Source: JBJXGE01 sp046154185
Lineage (GTDB): Bacteria; Planctomycetota; UBA8108; UBA1146; JAJFFE01
Length of the DNA: 64,000 nt
Direction of reading: 5' to 3'
Assembly: GCA_046154185.1 (NCBI GenBank)
Contig: JBJXGE010000012.1
Span: 117,783 to 181,782 of the forward strand
The notes under the pieces are model-generated. The model saw nothing but the letters and a program-made list of their open reading frames with translations. It made no database searches and had not been told where the DNA came from. A program made the position numbers and the translations under genes. Positions 34,856 to 44,900 of the stretch are shown here, in pieces. Position 1 is the first letter of the stretch; the number at the start of each line of letters is the position of its first letter.

Positions 34856-36079
34856 ATGGAGCACAGTTTGTTGCGTGAACTTCGTCTGGCCTGCCTCACG
34901 CTCATCGTCGCAACCGCACCGTTAGGTGTGAGCGCGCGGGAGATCGGCGGCAGTCAGCCACCTCCAGAGAAACCAGCCGGCGTCCCGGCGATGCCGCTGG
35001 TGCCCATGGGCCAAAAAGATGCGCCGGACCCAGCCGCGCCCGTCGACCCCATCGTTGCGGAAGTCGATGCGATCAAGCTCGAGTATCGCGAAGCGATGAC
35101 GGCCTACAGCGTCAAGTATCGCGCCGCGAAAGAAGAGGAGCGCGAGGCGCTCAAAGCCGAACGACCACAATCGGCCGCGTACATCGCCCGCGTGCAGAAA
35201 ATCGCCGATGCCCATCCGAAGACGCTCGGCGCGTTGCGCGCACTGTCGTGGATTTTCACGACCGACTCGGAAGCGACTGCGCGCGCCGCGGCGTTGCAGA
35301 CGATCATGACGAATCACATTGCCGACGTGGCGCTCGGTGAATTCGTCATCACCTTGGGCCGCAATGAATCTCCCGAAGCACGAGCCGCGATCGAGCGGGC
35401 GCTCGCCGAGAGCCCACACGACCGCGTTCGCGGCGCCGCTTGCATCGGACTTGCCCAGTGGCTCGAGGAGTGCGGTGAAAAGGCGCAGGTCACCGACATC
35501 GACTTGCAAGTCGAACGACTCTACGAACGCGTCGTCGCACAATACGCGGACCAAGTCGCGCCCGCCCCGCGCACCGGCACGCTCGGCGACATGGCAAGCG
35601 CCAATCTGTTCGAGCGCCGCAATCTCGTCGTGAGTAAGCCGGTGCCTGACATCACGGGCTCCGACACCGACGGCGTCGCCTTCAAGCTGTCCGACTACCG
35701 CGGCAAAGTCGTGCTACTCGATTTTTGGGGACATTGGTGAGGGCCTTGCCGGGCCATGTTCCCGCACGAGCGGTCGCTCGTGGAACGTTTCGCAGGTAAA
35801 CCGTTCGCAATCATCGGAGTCAACAGCGACAAAGATCTGGTCGAGTTGAAGCAGAAAAATACGGAAGCCGGCATCACTTGGCGCAGTTTTTGGAATGGGA
35901 AAGACGGCACACGCGGGCCGATTTCAAAAGCGTGGAATGTCAAGGGTTGGCCGACGCTCTACCTCATCGACCACTTGGGAGTGATCCGACACAAGTGGGT
36001 CGGCAGCCCCGGTGAAGAGAAACTCGACGAGGCGATCAACGCCTTGGTCGCTGAAGCGACGAATTCGACGAATCTCTAG
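34856..36079 (+). CDS. exported thioredoxin-like (TlpA/AhpC-TSA) selenoprotein, Sec in WUGPC
   Basis: 407 residues when TGA 35738-35740 is read as selenocysteine (Sec295). The signal peptide is in MEHSLLRELRLACLTLIVAT. Residues ~30-265 are a helical Ala/Glu-rich domain of unknown fold. The C-terminal domain reads SDYRGKVVLLDFWGHW-U-GPC, then FAIIGVNSD and GWPTLYLIDHLGVI, the TlpA/ResA-type fold. Frame, homology and length continue smoothly across the TGA, which sits exactly at the first Cys of the WCxxC active site; Cys298 is the resolving residue. A SECIS-like hairpin follows (35758-35786). It is presumably a periplasmic redox enzyme. Standard gene callers would split it into 294-residue and 107-residue pieces or call it a pseudogene. 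It needs SelA/B/C/D elsewhere in the genome. Confidence 0.85.
35758..35786 (+). promoter_or_regulatory. bacterial SECIS element (candidate)
   Basis: GTTC-(bulge CCG)-CACGAGC-GGTC-GCTCGTG-GAAC: 7 bp of perfect upper stem plus 4 bp below a bulge. The apical loop GGTC begins 32 bases after the TGA. Bacterial SECIS elements lie within the coding region just after UGA and carry a G among the first two loop bases; the E. coli fdhF loop contains the same GGUC. It would recruit SelB with Sec-tRNA. Confidence 0.75.
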
Positions 36080-36104
36080 CGACGAGTACTTCCTAAAACT
36101 TGAT

Positions 36105-36139
36105 TGGCGGCGACACGCATGACGGCGTGCTCGCCGCCA
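36105..36139. terminator. strong hairpin, probable shared terminator between convergent genes
   Basis: TGGCGGCGA-CACGC-N6-GCGTG-C-TCGCCGCCA: fourteen paired bases with one bulge, 25 bases after the selenoprotein stop. It lies between that gene and the converging histidine kinase gene. Only a weak pyrimidine run follows, so it may act by stem strength in both directions. The 140 bases to 36282 show nothing else. Confidence 0.6.
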
Positions 36140-36282
36140 GCTTCTTATTCGGCTCCAGCATCTGTGACGTCTTTCCTATCGACCGAAGCAACCTCTCTGT
36201 GATTGCTCCGCAGCGCGCGTGATCAAGGTCTAGGTCGACTCGGTTTGGTAGCGCGGAAGTGTGGTTGTGCGATGCCGACGGG

Positions 36283-37860
36283 CTACGCGCGGACGCCGAC
36301 CATTGATGGCGAAGGGGACTCGCGCGAAACGATGCAACCAGCAGGCAACCGGACGATAAAGGTCGCGCCGGCGCAACCATTGGTTGGCGCTAGTTCGATG
36401 GAACCGTCGAGTTGTTGCAGGAGTGATTTCACGATGTGAAGTCCGAGTCCCGTGCCCTTGCCGACGCACTTGGTCGTGAAGTGCGGTTCGAAGATGCGCT
36501 GGCGCAGCGACTCGGGAATGCCGGGTCCATTGTCGGTGACGCGGAGCTCGAGATGCGACGCTGTGCCCTCTACGTGTATCACGATTCGGCCGCTCGCTGC
36601 GGATTGCTCCTGAATTGCGTCCGAGGCGTTTGACACTAAGTTCATGACGACCTGTTGGAGCAGCTGCGGATCGCCGTTCAGCCACAGGTGCGCCGGCATT
36701 CTCAGTTCCACTTGCACGCCGCTCGTCTGCAAACGCGCGTGGCAATTGTCGAGCGCGCCTTGGATCGCCATGCGCGCATCGTAGACGGAATCCGCCGGCT
36801 CGGCTGACGGCAGTTGGCGCGCGCTCGCGAGTGCTTTGGAGGTTAGCGCTTGGCAGAGCAGCGCGGCATCGTGAGTCTTCTTGATGTAAGAGTGGAGCTT
36901 CCCGGATGCACCGTCGCTCTGCGGCATCGTCAACACGAGTCGCTCAGCGAGTTCCGCGAAGCACACCACACTCGAAAGCGGGTTGGTGATCTCGTGCGCC
37001 AACTCCGCGAGCGCTGGCCCAATCGCGGCGAGTTTCTCGAGCCGCCGCAGGCGATGCGCGTCTTGGGCGAGCGCGCGATTCTCGGCGCCGAGTTGTTCGA
37101 GCCGCTCGATGCAAACGACCGCCGCGCTGAGTTGTTGAACGAGCACCTCGGCATGCGCAAGCTCTCGAGGGCCAAGCGCGGGCGTTCCATGGCGCTCGAC
37201 AAAAAGCACGAAGTCGCGGCCGGGCAAACCCGGCGCGACAAGTCGGCTCGCTTCGCCCGCGCCGCTCGCGACGTAGCCACTACGATGCCGAACCGCGTGT
37301 TGGAGAAACGCGGCGCTACGCTCGACGCGCTCGCGTGCGTCGACGTTCGCCGCCGAAGCGCCGAAAACTCGCGGCGCCGCCGCCAATCCGTCCGGCCAAT
37401 CGACCAGTGCGCAACAACTCGCCGCCAACGCGCGCCGAACGATCGGCTCTGCGGCGTCGAGGTAAGCGCCCGACGAGGTCTCGAGGCGAGCGCACTGCAA
37501 CAGTTCAAGAAGCGCGGCCGCGAATTTAGGAGCCACTGGCGCCGGCGCACCCGCCGCGATCACGGTCGACTTGCGCAGCGCAAAACGCGTCGCGCCGACG
37601 GCGAAGACGTCGCCCGGCTTCAGTTCCGTGTCGCGGGTCGTGGCGTCGTTCACAGCACAGACGCCCGCCGGATCGACCACCCGCAATCGCCAGCGGCCGG
37701 TGGTGGCCGCGATCGGCGGCTCGAGCACAACGTGATGGAGAGCGACGCTCTTATCGTCGAGGCAGAGAGTTTGTTCTTCGTGACGCCCGATCGAGATCGC
37801 GTGCGCGCTCAATGGGAAGCAAAGCCCCTCGAGCGCGCCGTTCAGAACGTGAATCTCCAA
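36283..37860 (-). CDS. soluble FHA-GAF-like sensor histidine kinase
   Basis: About 525 residues. Start TTG 37860 is proposed because GGGAG lies eight bases upstream; TTG 37890 and GTG 37875 are in frame. Domain order: FHA (EIHVLNGALEGLCFPL, SIGRHEEQ, residues ~1-95), a GAF-like region (~110-250), a coiled coil, HisKA with phospho-acceptor in ELAHEITNPLSSVV, and HATPase with VMNLVSNASDA, DNGPGIP and GTGLGLHIV. No membrane segment, so it senses a cytoplasmic signal; the FHA domain would bind phosphothreonine partners, linking it to Ser/Thr kinase signalling. It follows a small gene by 33 bases, downstream of etfBA. Confidence 0.86.
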   Translation of the reverse strand: MEIHVLNGALEGLCFPLSAHAISIGRHEEQTLCLDDKSVALHHVVLEPPIAATTGRWRLRVVDPAGVCAVNDATTRDTELKPGDVFAVGATRFALRKSTVIAAGAPAPVAPKFAAALLELLQCARLETSSGAYLDAAEPIVRRALAASCCALVDWPDGLAAAPRVFGASAANVDARERVERSAAFLQHAVRHRSGYVASGAGEASRLVAPGLPGRDFVLFVERHGTPALGPRELAHAEVLVQQLSAAVVCIERLEQLGAENRALAQDAHRLRRLEKLAAIGPALAELAHEITNPLSSVVCFAELAERLVLTMPQSDGASGKLHSYIKKTHDAALLCQALTSKALASARQLPSAEPADSVYDARMAIQGALDNCHARLQTSGVQVELRMPAHLWLNGDPQLLQQVVMNLVSNASDAIQEQSAASGRIVIHVEGTASHLELRVTDNGPGIPESLRQRIFEPHFTTKCVGKGTGLGLHIVKSLLQQLDGSIELAPTNGCAGATFIVRLPAGCIVSRESPSPSMVGVRA

Positions 37861-37923
37861 TTGGTCTGCTCCCACCGCTCGGCAAAACAATAATCGCCCG
37901 CGGAGCGCGCGCTCGACGGGTCG

Positions 37924-38184
37924 TTAATGATCACTCAAAGACTCGAGAATCGCCGAGCAAAACTGTCGGTGCACTTGTTCGCGGAGTTCGGGCGGCGCCG
38001 ATTGCGCCGACACGAGACACTGCGTGATAAGAACCTCGAGCTCGGCATCGACCCAGTCCGTCATCAGCGCGTCCGACGACCACGATGGTGGCGCAGGTGG
38101 CGCAACCGTCGGCGGCGCGGACAACGGCAGCAGCGCCCCGTTTGCGACGTTCTCGAGAATCTGCGCCAATACCGTCGATGCCAT
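37924..38184 (-). CDS. small protein of unknown function upstream of the FHA kinase
   Basis: 86 residues with a good ribosome-binding site (GGAG five bases before ATG 38184). A short helix, STVLAQILENVANGALLPLS, leads to a Pro-rich spacer (PPTVAPPAPP) and a helical acidic C-terminus (DWVDAELEVLITQCLVSAQS). No family recognised. It lies between etfA (81 bases upstream) and the histidine kinase, on the same strand, and could be a partner or target of that kinase. An overlapping alternative frame on the same strand lacks a ribosome-binding site and is taken as a shadow. Confidence 0.6.
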   Translation of the reverse strand: MASTVLAQILENVANGALLPLSAPPTVAPPAPPSWSSDALMTDWVDAELEVLITQCLVSAQSAPPELREQVHRQFCSAILESLSDH

Positions 38185-38265
38185 AGCGTCTCCGTCGGAT
38201 GGAACTATCCGCTAAAGAGTACGATGACTCAGCGAGCACGACCAGGATCGGCGGAGGCGCCGCGG

Positions 38266-39234
38266 CTATAGGCTCTTCTTCAGCTCCGCCTCGAGCGCCG
38301 GCACGATTTCGAAGAGGTCGCCGACGATTCCATAGTTCGCGATTTGGAAAATCGGCGCGTTGCGGTCTTTGTTGATCGCCACTATGCAGCGCGACGACGA
38401 CATGCCGGCAAGATGTTGAATAGCGCCAGAAATCCCGCAAGCCACATAGAGCTTCGGGCTCACGGTCTTACCCGTTTGTCCGACTTGATCGGAATGCGGG
38501 CGCCAGCCGGCATCCACCGCGGCGCGCGACGCTCCGACGACACCACCGACGACGCCGGCGAGCGACTCCAACACGTGATAATTCTCCGGGCCCTTCATGC
38601 CGCGACCGCCCGACACAATGATCTCGGCCTCGGTGAGGTCGACCTTGCGACCCGCTTCGGCGCGCGTTTCAACAAGCCGTGCCCGCGGCGCCGCCGTGCC
38701 GGTCGCGAGCGCCCACGACTCAATAGTCGCGGTCAACGGTCCTTCATAACGAGCACCATAGTTGGGCCGAATGGTCAACACCGCGGGCGCGCCGTGAAAT
38801 CGCACGTGCTGCACCGCCTTGCCCGCGTAAATGGGGCGGCGGGCTTCGAACTGGCTGCCGTTCCACGTCACTTGTAGGCAATCGGCCGCGACACAGGTCC
38901 CACACGCCCCCGCCACCAGCGCGGCGACTTCGCGACCTTGCACGGTGCACGCGCCGAACAAGGCGGTCGCTTCGCGTTGGGTCAGCGCGCGCCGCACTTC
39001 CTGCGCGAAAACGTCCGATGTCGCGGTCTCGAGCTCCGCGGCATCCGCCACCAAGAGTCGATCAGCGCCCGCGCGCTTGAGTTTCTCGACCGCCGCCGCG
39101 AGTCCTTTGCCGAACAGGATACCAGTCACTTTGGCGCCACAGCCATCCGCAAGGCGGCGCGCCAGCCCGAGCACCTCGAGCGCGGCCTTCTTCACTTCAC
39201 CCGACCGTTGCTCGAGAAAAACCATCCACTCCAT
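38266..39234 (-). CDS. etfA: electron transfer flavoprotein, alpha subunit
   Basis: 322 residues. The N-terminal adenosine-fold domain (KKAALEVLGLARRLADG) is followed by the FAD domain: VSGGRGMKGPENYHVLESLA, GASRAAVDAGWRP, QVGQTGKTVSPKLYVACGIS, and AINKDRNAPIFQIANYGIVG. These are the EtfA signature and FAD-binding segments. With EtfB it takes electrons from acyl-CoA dehydrogenases and passes them to ETF:quinone oxidoreductase. It follows etfB by 44 bases. Its presence fits the propionyl-CoA pathway at the left of the window, although the two clusters are 31 kb apart. Confidence 0.95.
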   Translation of the reverse strand: MEWMVFLEQRSGEVKKAALEVLGLARRLADGCGAKVTGILFGKGLAAAVEKLKRAGADRLLVADAAELETATSDVFAQEVRRALTQREATALFGACTVQGREVAALVAGACGTCVAADCLQVTWNGSQFEARRPIYAGKAVQHVRFHGAPAVLTIRPNYGARYEGPLTATIESWALATGTAAPRARLVETRAEAGRKVDLTEAEIIVSGGRGMKGPENYHVLESLAGVVGGVVGASRAAVDAGWRPHSDQVGQTGKTVSPKLYVACGISGAIQHLAGMSSSRCIVAINKDRNAPIFQIANYGIVGDLFEIVPALEAELKKSL

Positions 39235-39278
39235 GGCTCAGCTCTTTCCTTCTGTGGCGCGCCGCAAGCTCGATCCGA

Positions 39279-40028
39279 TCAAAGCACTTTCGCCTCGCTG
39301 CGAAGCAACTTCACTAATTCGGCGACCGCTTCCGTCCCCTCGCCGACGATGCGTCCATCCGGTCGCGGCGCGGGCGGTTCGAGTGTCAGCACTTCGAGTC
39401 GAAGCGGCGTGGCAATCGCGTCGACCGTCTGCAGCGGCTTTTTCTTAGCCGCCATGATCCCTTTGAGGGACGCGTAACGAGGTTCGTTGAGACCTTTTTG
39501 CGCCGTGATTACGACCGGCAACTCCGTCTCGATGACTTCGCGGCCGCCTTCGATTTCGCGCTCCGCGCGCACGCGCTTGCCCGTGATCTCGAGTTTGACG
39601 ACATCCGTAATGCAGACGTGACCGAGGAGCGCCGCTGTCAGCGGTCCGACCTGCGAGCCGCCCTCGTCGGTCGACTGGCGACCAAACAAGACCAGGTCGC
39701 AGTTTTTCGGCTTGAGCGCATGCGCGAGATTCGCGGCGATCTGCGCGGGATCAAGCGCTTGCGCGGTCTTCACGAGCACCGCCTCGTCGACGCCCATCGC
39801 CAGTGCTTGGCGCAATTTTTCTACGGTCGCCTCCGTTCCAACGGAGTAAGCGGTCACGAGACCCTGGCCGCTCTTTTCTTTCAAGCGGAGCGCCTCCTCG
39901 ATCGCGAACTCGTCGTACGGACTGATGATGGACTGAACGTCCGCGCTCTCGATGTTCTTGCCACCGGCGGCGATTCGAATCTTAGTGGCGGTATCCGGAA
40001 CGCGTTTCATGCACACGGCAACTTGCAT
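39279..40028 (-). CDS. etfB: electron transfer flavoprotein, beta subunit
   Basis: 249 residues. ATG 40028 is preceded by AAAGGAG nine bases upstream. The frame stays open a further 190 codons upstream, but that stretch overlaps the neighbouring kinase gene and reads as an Arg-rich shadow. KRVPDTATKIRI, SPYDEFAIEEALRLKEK and LFGRQSTDEGGSQVGPLTAA are diagnostic, the last containing the AMP-binding region. The K/R-rich recognition loop is present near LKGIMAAKKKPLQ. It forms the ETF heterodimer with the downstream gene product. Confidence 0.95.
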   Translation of the reverse strand: MQVAVCMKRVPDTATKIRIAAGGKNIESADVQSIISPYDEFAIEEALRLKEKSGQGLVTAYSVGTEATVEKLRQALAMGVDEAVLVKTAQALDPAQIAANLAHALKPKNCDLVLFGRQSTDEGGSQVGPLTAALLGHVCITDVVKLEITGKRVRAEREIEGGREVIETELPVVITAQKGLNEPRYASLKGIMAAKKKPLQTVDAIATPLRLEVLTLEPPAPRPDGRIVGEGTEAVAELVKLLRSEAKVL

Positions 40029-40144
40029 GCGCGGCAACTCCTTTCTGCGCACGCGCGACGCGGCGCCAGGGAGCCCGAACTTATTCACGTTTGAGTAGCG
40101 AATTGCAAGAGGATATTGCACCGGTGGCGGCGCAACTCGCGAAA

Positions 40145-41719
40145 TCAGCCGGTGCGTACGGGGAGTTCGAGCGCACGCTCGAGTTCGTGCAGGCGAAACG
40201 GCTTCGGCAGGATTTTCAAGTCGGGGTACTCGATATCGGCGAGCGAGGCGATCGCGATCGAGCCGGTGGTGATAATGACCAGCGGCGTCGGTTCCACGGC
40301 GCGCAGGCCGGCAAGGACTTGACGTCCGTCCAGATCGCCGTTGAGCCCGAGATCTAGAATCACGACGTCGGGCGGATTCGCGCGACAATACTCGAGCGCA
40401 GGTCGACCAGAGTCGAACACGTGCGGTGGATGATTTTCGAGCAACGCGCACACCAGCTCTTGCACGGTCGGGTCGTCCTCGACGAGCACGACACGGCCTG
40501 GCCGCGTCGCATGCGTGGTCACGGCGACTGGGGGCGCTTCGGGCAGTGGCTTCACGACGGCCTGTTGATTGGCAAGCGGCAGCTCGATGCGCAAACACGC
40601 GCCGCCTAATTGCGACTCCACCAACGTCAATGTGCCCTGATGCGCGTGAATGATGTTCTGCGAGAACGTTAGCCCCAGCCCCGTACCCGGTTGCTCGGAT
40701 TGGCCAAGCGGTCCTTTCGTCGTGAAGAACGGATCGAAAATGCGATGTCGATGTTGCTCGGGAATCCCGGGCCCGTTGTCATCGACTTCGAGGCGCAGCG
40801 TACGACCTTGCACCGAACCGCGCACTTCGATGCGGCCGTCTTTGCCAACGGCTTGCAACGCGTTCAGCAGCAAGTGAATCAGCACCTGCTGAAGCTGCCC
40901 TTCGTGTCCGTGCACCGGCGGGAGACTCGCTGTGAGCTTCACCTGCAGGTCGACACACTTTTGCCGCAGCTCCTTGCTCAACAAACAACTCGCGGCCTCT
41001 ACGGAGCGACCGATCGCGATGCTGCCGCGCCCTTCGGCACTCGAACTCGCATAGGTAATCAAGCTCGACGTGATCTTCTGCGCGCGATCCGACTGCTCGA
41101 GCACCGCCGTGATGAGGCGTTCGGTGAACTTCGCGTTGCTGCGCGCGAGCTGCGCGTAGCCGGAAATGCTGCCCATGATGTTGTTGAACTCGTGCGCGAC
41201 GCCGGCCGCGAGCGCGCCGATGGTCGCGAGCTTCTCGCGTCGCACGACGATTTCCTGGGTTTCGCACAAACTGCGATGCACCGCCTTGAGGCGGATGCCG
41301 GCGAGGACGCGCGCCTTGAGTTCACTGAGCATGAACGGTTTCGTGACGTAGTCGTCCGCGCCAAGCTCCAGTCCCTCGATTTTCTCCTTCAGCGACGACT
41401 TGCCGGTCAGCATGATCACGTAGGCGGATCGCAGCCGCGGATCCGAACGGATCTCGCGCAGCGCCGACAAACCGTCGATGTCGGGCATCATGATGTCGAG
41501 GATCAAAAGATCCGGCTGTTGCGCACGCGCGAGTTCGAGGACCTCGCGACCGTCTTGCGCCTCGCTCACTTGGTAGCCGATTTTCGTGAGCGACTTGCGA
41601 ATCACATAACGGGTGTCTTCTAAGTCGTCAGCGATCAGGATCCGAAACTCGCGCGGATCGACCTGCCGCCAATCCTGCGGCGCCCGGACTGGTTCAGTCG
41701 ACGATTTTTCAATGGACAT
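40145..41719 (-). CDS. soluble hybrid histidine kinase, REC-HisKA-HATPase-REC
   Basis: 524 residues from ATG 41719 (GAGG six bases upstream). N-terminal receiver: ILIADDLEDTRYVI and phospho-acceptor Asp in LLILDIMMPDIDG, Lys in DDYVTKPFML. The kinase core has GVAHEFNNIMGSISGYAQLA (His within), DNGPGIPEQHRHRIF and GTGLGLTFSQNI. The C-terminal receiver has VVLVEDDPTVQELV and VVILDLGLNGDLDG. There is no membrane helix, so it is a cytoplasmic phosphorelay node probably driven by another kinase acting on the first receiver. Adjacent to etfBA, 116 bases upstream. Confidence 0.9.
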   Translation of the reverse strand: MSIEKSSTEPVRAPQDWRQVDPREFRILIADDLEDTRYVIRKSLTKIGYQVSEAQDGREVLELARAQQPDLLILDIMMPDIDGLSALREIRSDPRLRSAYVIMLTGKSSLKEKIEGLELGADDYVTKPFMLSELKARVLAGIRLKAVHRSLCETQEIVVRREKLATIGALAAGVAHEFNNIMGSISGYAQLARSNAKFTERLITAVLEQSDRAQKITSSLITYASSSAEGRGSIAIGRSVEAASCLLSKELRQKCVDLQVKLTASLPPVHGHEGQLQQVLIHLLLNALQAVGKDGRIEVRGSVQGRTLRLEVDDNGPGIPEQHRHRIFDPFFTTKGPLGQSEQPGTGLGLTFSQNIIHAHQGTLTLVESQLGGACLRIELPLANQQAVVKPLPEAPPVAVTTHATRPGRVVLVEDDPTVQELVCALLENHPPHVFDSGRPALEYCRANPPDVVILDLGLNGDLDGRQVLAGLRAVEPTPLVIITTGSIAIASLADIEYPDLKILPKPFRLHELERALELPVRTG

Positions 41720-41998
41720 AGCTTGCCTCGGCCGTTCTCAAGTCCCCTTCTAAGCATAACCCGTTTTTCTGAACGGCGCTGTCCGGGGCACCCCTCGTTC
41801 CATCGGAGGCCCCGAAGCAGTTCACCCCACACGTACGCGCGGCCAGCGCGGGAAGGCGGCGAGATTGCGTGCTTTCCACGGAGCGCGACGGCGTCACGTC
41901 CGCTCAGGTGCGCTTATCGGCTGGGCCGTGCGCGGCGATGGACGAGTTGAACCCATGAGGAAGTCATACGAGCGTCGACGAGTAGAACAGAACCGGCA

Positions 41999-44900
41999 CT
42001 ACACGCTCGCCAGAACTCGTGCGAGGCGTGCGCTCATAACCTGGAGCGCGCCGATCGTCAGGTCTTCGCCCACGAGCTTCTTGAGGTCGACCCGCAACTC
42101 GACGAGCTGCGGGATTCGCTTTGCCCGGGCGGCGGCGTGGTCGACCCAGTCGCGGTCGCCCGATCGCGCGAGTTCATGCACGAGTTTCACCGTGAGACCG
42201 AGCAGCGAATCCAGAATCGAATTGCGGATGATCCGCAACGCGAGACTCTCCCAACGACCCGGGTAAACCTTGTCATCGCAGCGGCGCACGAGCGCGAAGA
42301 TCGAACTCTCTTGGCCCAGTCGAAAATAAAGCTTGGTGACTTCCGCGACCGGCGTACGAGTCTCGCGCGCCGCGTCGACGATGCGCAACCCGGCCGGCGT
42401 GTGGACGGTGTTGACCAAACGGCGCACGACCGCAGCATCGACCCCGAGTTCCAGAAACAGCGCAGTGTTGTCGTGAAAACGCTGCGTGTCGACGCGGCCC
42501 AGGCAATCGGGAAGCTGCAGATGGTATTCGGCCAGCATCTTGGCGTACTCGGCGCGGTCACGCTCTAAACGGGCGAGCCGGCCGGAACCGGAGGCGCCGA
42601 GCACCCACGCGACGGCGCGGCGTTCGGCTTCGTCGATGACCAACACCGTGTCGTAGATACGCGCCACCGGCACGTGCGTTTCGCGCTCGAGTAGTTTCGC
42701 GCGCAAGCCCGCGCCGCCAAACAACTCATCGACGAGCATCGTCGCACGCACGATCTCCTGCATGCTGGCGCCTGTTTCGCGCTCGACATCGAAGAGATAC
42801 GCCGCGCCCGCGCGATCGACGAGCGTGTTCGTGAGCAGCGTCATCGCGATTTCGCGACTGAGCAAGTGATTCTTGAGATCCGCGCCATACAGCTCGACGA
42901 TGCGCGGCGGGAAATAACCCGCGAGCACGCCGGCCACGTCCGGCAGTCCTTCAGCCGGCAGTCCTTCCGGCGGCATCGCTAACATCCGCCGATAGACTTC
43001 CATCTTCGCGTACGCGTCCAGCACCGCCAGTTCCGGGCGCGTGAGCCCATTCCCTTGCGCTTGTCGATGCAGCAAGTTCTCGAACGACGGCAGACGTTCG
43101 CGCTCGCGTGAGATAATGCCGCGGTCCTCGAGCGTCTTGATCGTCCGCTCGAGCGCGAACAAGTCGCGCCGACTGCGCAGCTCGTCGAGCGAAATCATCA
43201 AGTTGTGGTCGTAGTTGCCCTGCAACACGAGTTGACAGACATCATCGGAGAGCGACTCCAATAGCCTGTTGCGTTCGACCAACGTTAAACGTCCGGCCTG
43301 GACCTGGCGCGCGAGCAAGATCTTTATATTGACCTCGTGGTCCGAGCAATTGACGCCGCCCGAGTTATCCACGAAATCCGTGTTGATGCGGCACCCACGT
43401 TGCGCAAGCTCGACGCGACCCGCCTGCGTCGATCCCAAATTACCGCCCTCCGCGACCACGCGCGCCTTCACCAATTTGGCATCGACGCGCACGCCGGAAT
43501 TCGTCAAGTCGCCGACGTCCCGACTGTCTTCCTTCGAGCCTTTGATGTACGTGCCGATGCCGCCATTCCAAAGCAGGTCGACCTTCATCGTGAGGATCGC
43601 GCGAATGACGTCGTCCGGGCGTTGGTCCTCGCGATCCAAATCGAGGAGTGCGCGCGCCTGCGGCGATAAACGCACGGACTTCGCCTGCCGATCGAAGACG
43701 CCGCCGCCCGCCGAGATCGCCGTCTGCTTGTAGTCCTTCCACGTCGAGCTTGGCAGCGCAAACAGACGCTTGCGCTCTTGAAAGGAAAGCGCTGGATCCG
43801 GGTCCGGATCGAGAAAAATGTGCGCGTGATTGAACGCCGCCAAGAGTTTGAGTCGATTCGATTCAATCAGGCCGTTGCCGAACACATCGCCCGACATGTC
43901 GCCGATACCCGCCACCGTGATCGTGCTTTTCTCGAAGTCGATGCCCATCTCGAGCAAGTGTCGACGGACACCGACCCACGCGCCGCGCGCGGTGATACCC
44001 AGCGCCTTGTGGTCGTAGCCATTTTTCCCGCCCGAGGCGAACGCATCGGCCATCCAAAAATTGCGACTCAAAGAAATGGCGTTCGCCGTATTCGAGAGAT
44101 GTGCAGTCCCCTTGTCGGCCGCGACGACCAGATACGGGTCATCCTCGTCATAGCAAATGACACTTGCCGGCCGCACGACGGCGCCATCCACGACGTTGTC
44201 GGTGATGTCGAGAAGCGCGTGGATGTAGATGCTATAGAGCTGATCCGCCTGCGCGCGGCGCTTGGCCGGATCGGCATGCGGCCGCCGAATCACGAAGCCG
44301 CCTTTGGCGCCGACCGGCACGATCAAGACGTTCTTGACCATTTGCGTGCGCATGAGACCGAGGATCTCTTCCCGATAATCGCCGATGCGATCCGACCAAC
44401 GCACCCCGCCGCGCGCCAAACGGCCGCCACGAAGATGCACGCCCTCGACTTCATGACTGTGCACGAATATCTCGCGCCACGGCCGCGGCTCGGTGCCGAG
44501 CACGATGTGGGCCGGGTCGACCTTGAAACTCACGCGGTGCTCAGCGGTCGCGTCCCGCGTTTGAAAATGGCTCGTGCGCAAAGTCGCGCTCAGCAAATTG
44601 AGCAGGAGTCGAAGAAAGTTGTCCTGCGCCGGTGAAAGTACCGCGACGAGCGCGCCGTGGATTTCCTCGACCAACGCCGCGGCGCGTTGCTCGCGCTGCG
44701 ACTTGTCGATCCCGAGGGCGGGATCGAAGCGCACTTTGTGATGCTCGAGCAGCGCGCGCGTGATGTTCGCGTGCTGGCAAAACGTGTCCGCCATGAAAAC
44801 GCCGGTGTGTGCAGCGCCGAGTTGATGCAGGTAGTTGATGTAGGCGCGCAACAGATCGACGTCACGCCAGGCGATGCCGAGTTCGACCGTCAATCGATTC

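Noticed and set aside
40029..40598. 190-residue N-terminal extension of EtfB
   Set aside because: Arg-rich, overlaps the hybrid kinase gene, and a good ribosome-binding site precedes ATG 40028.
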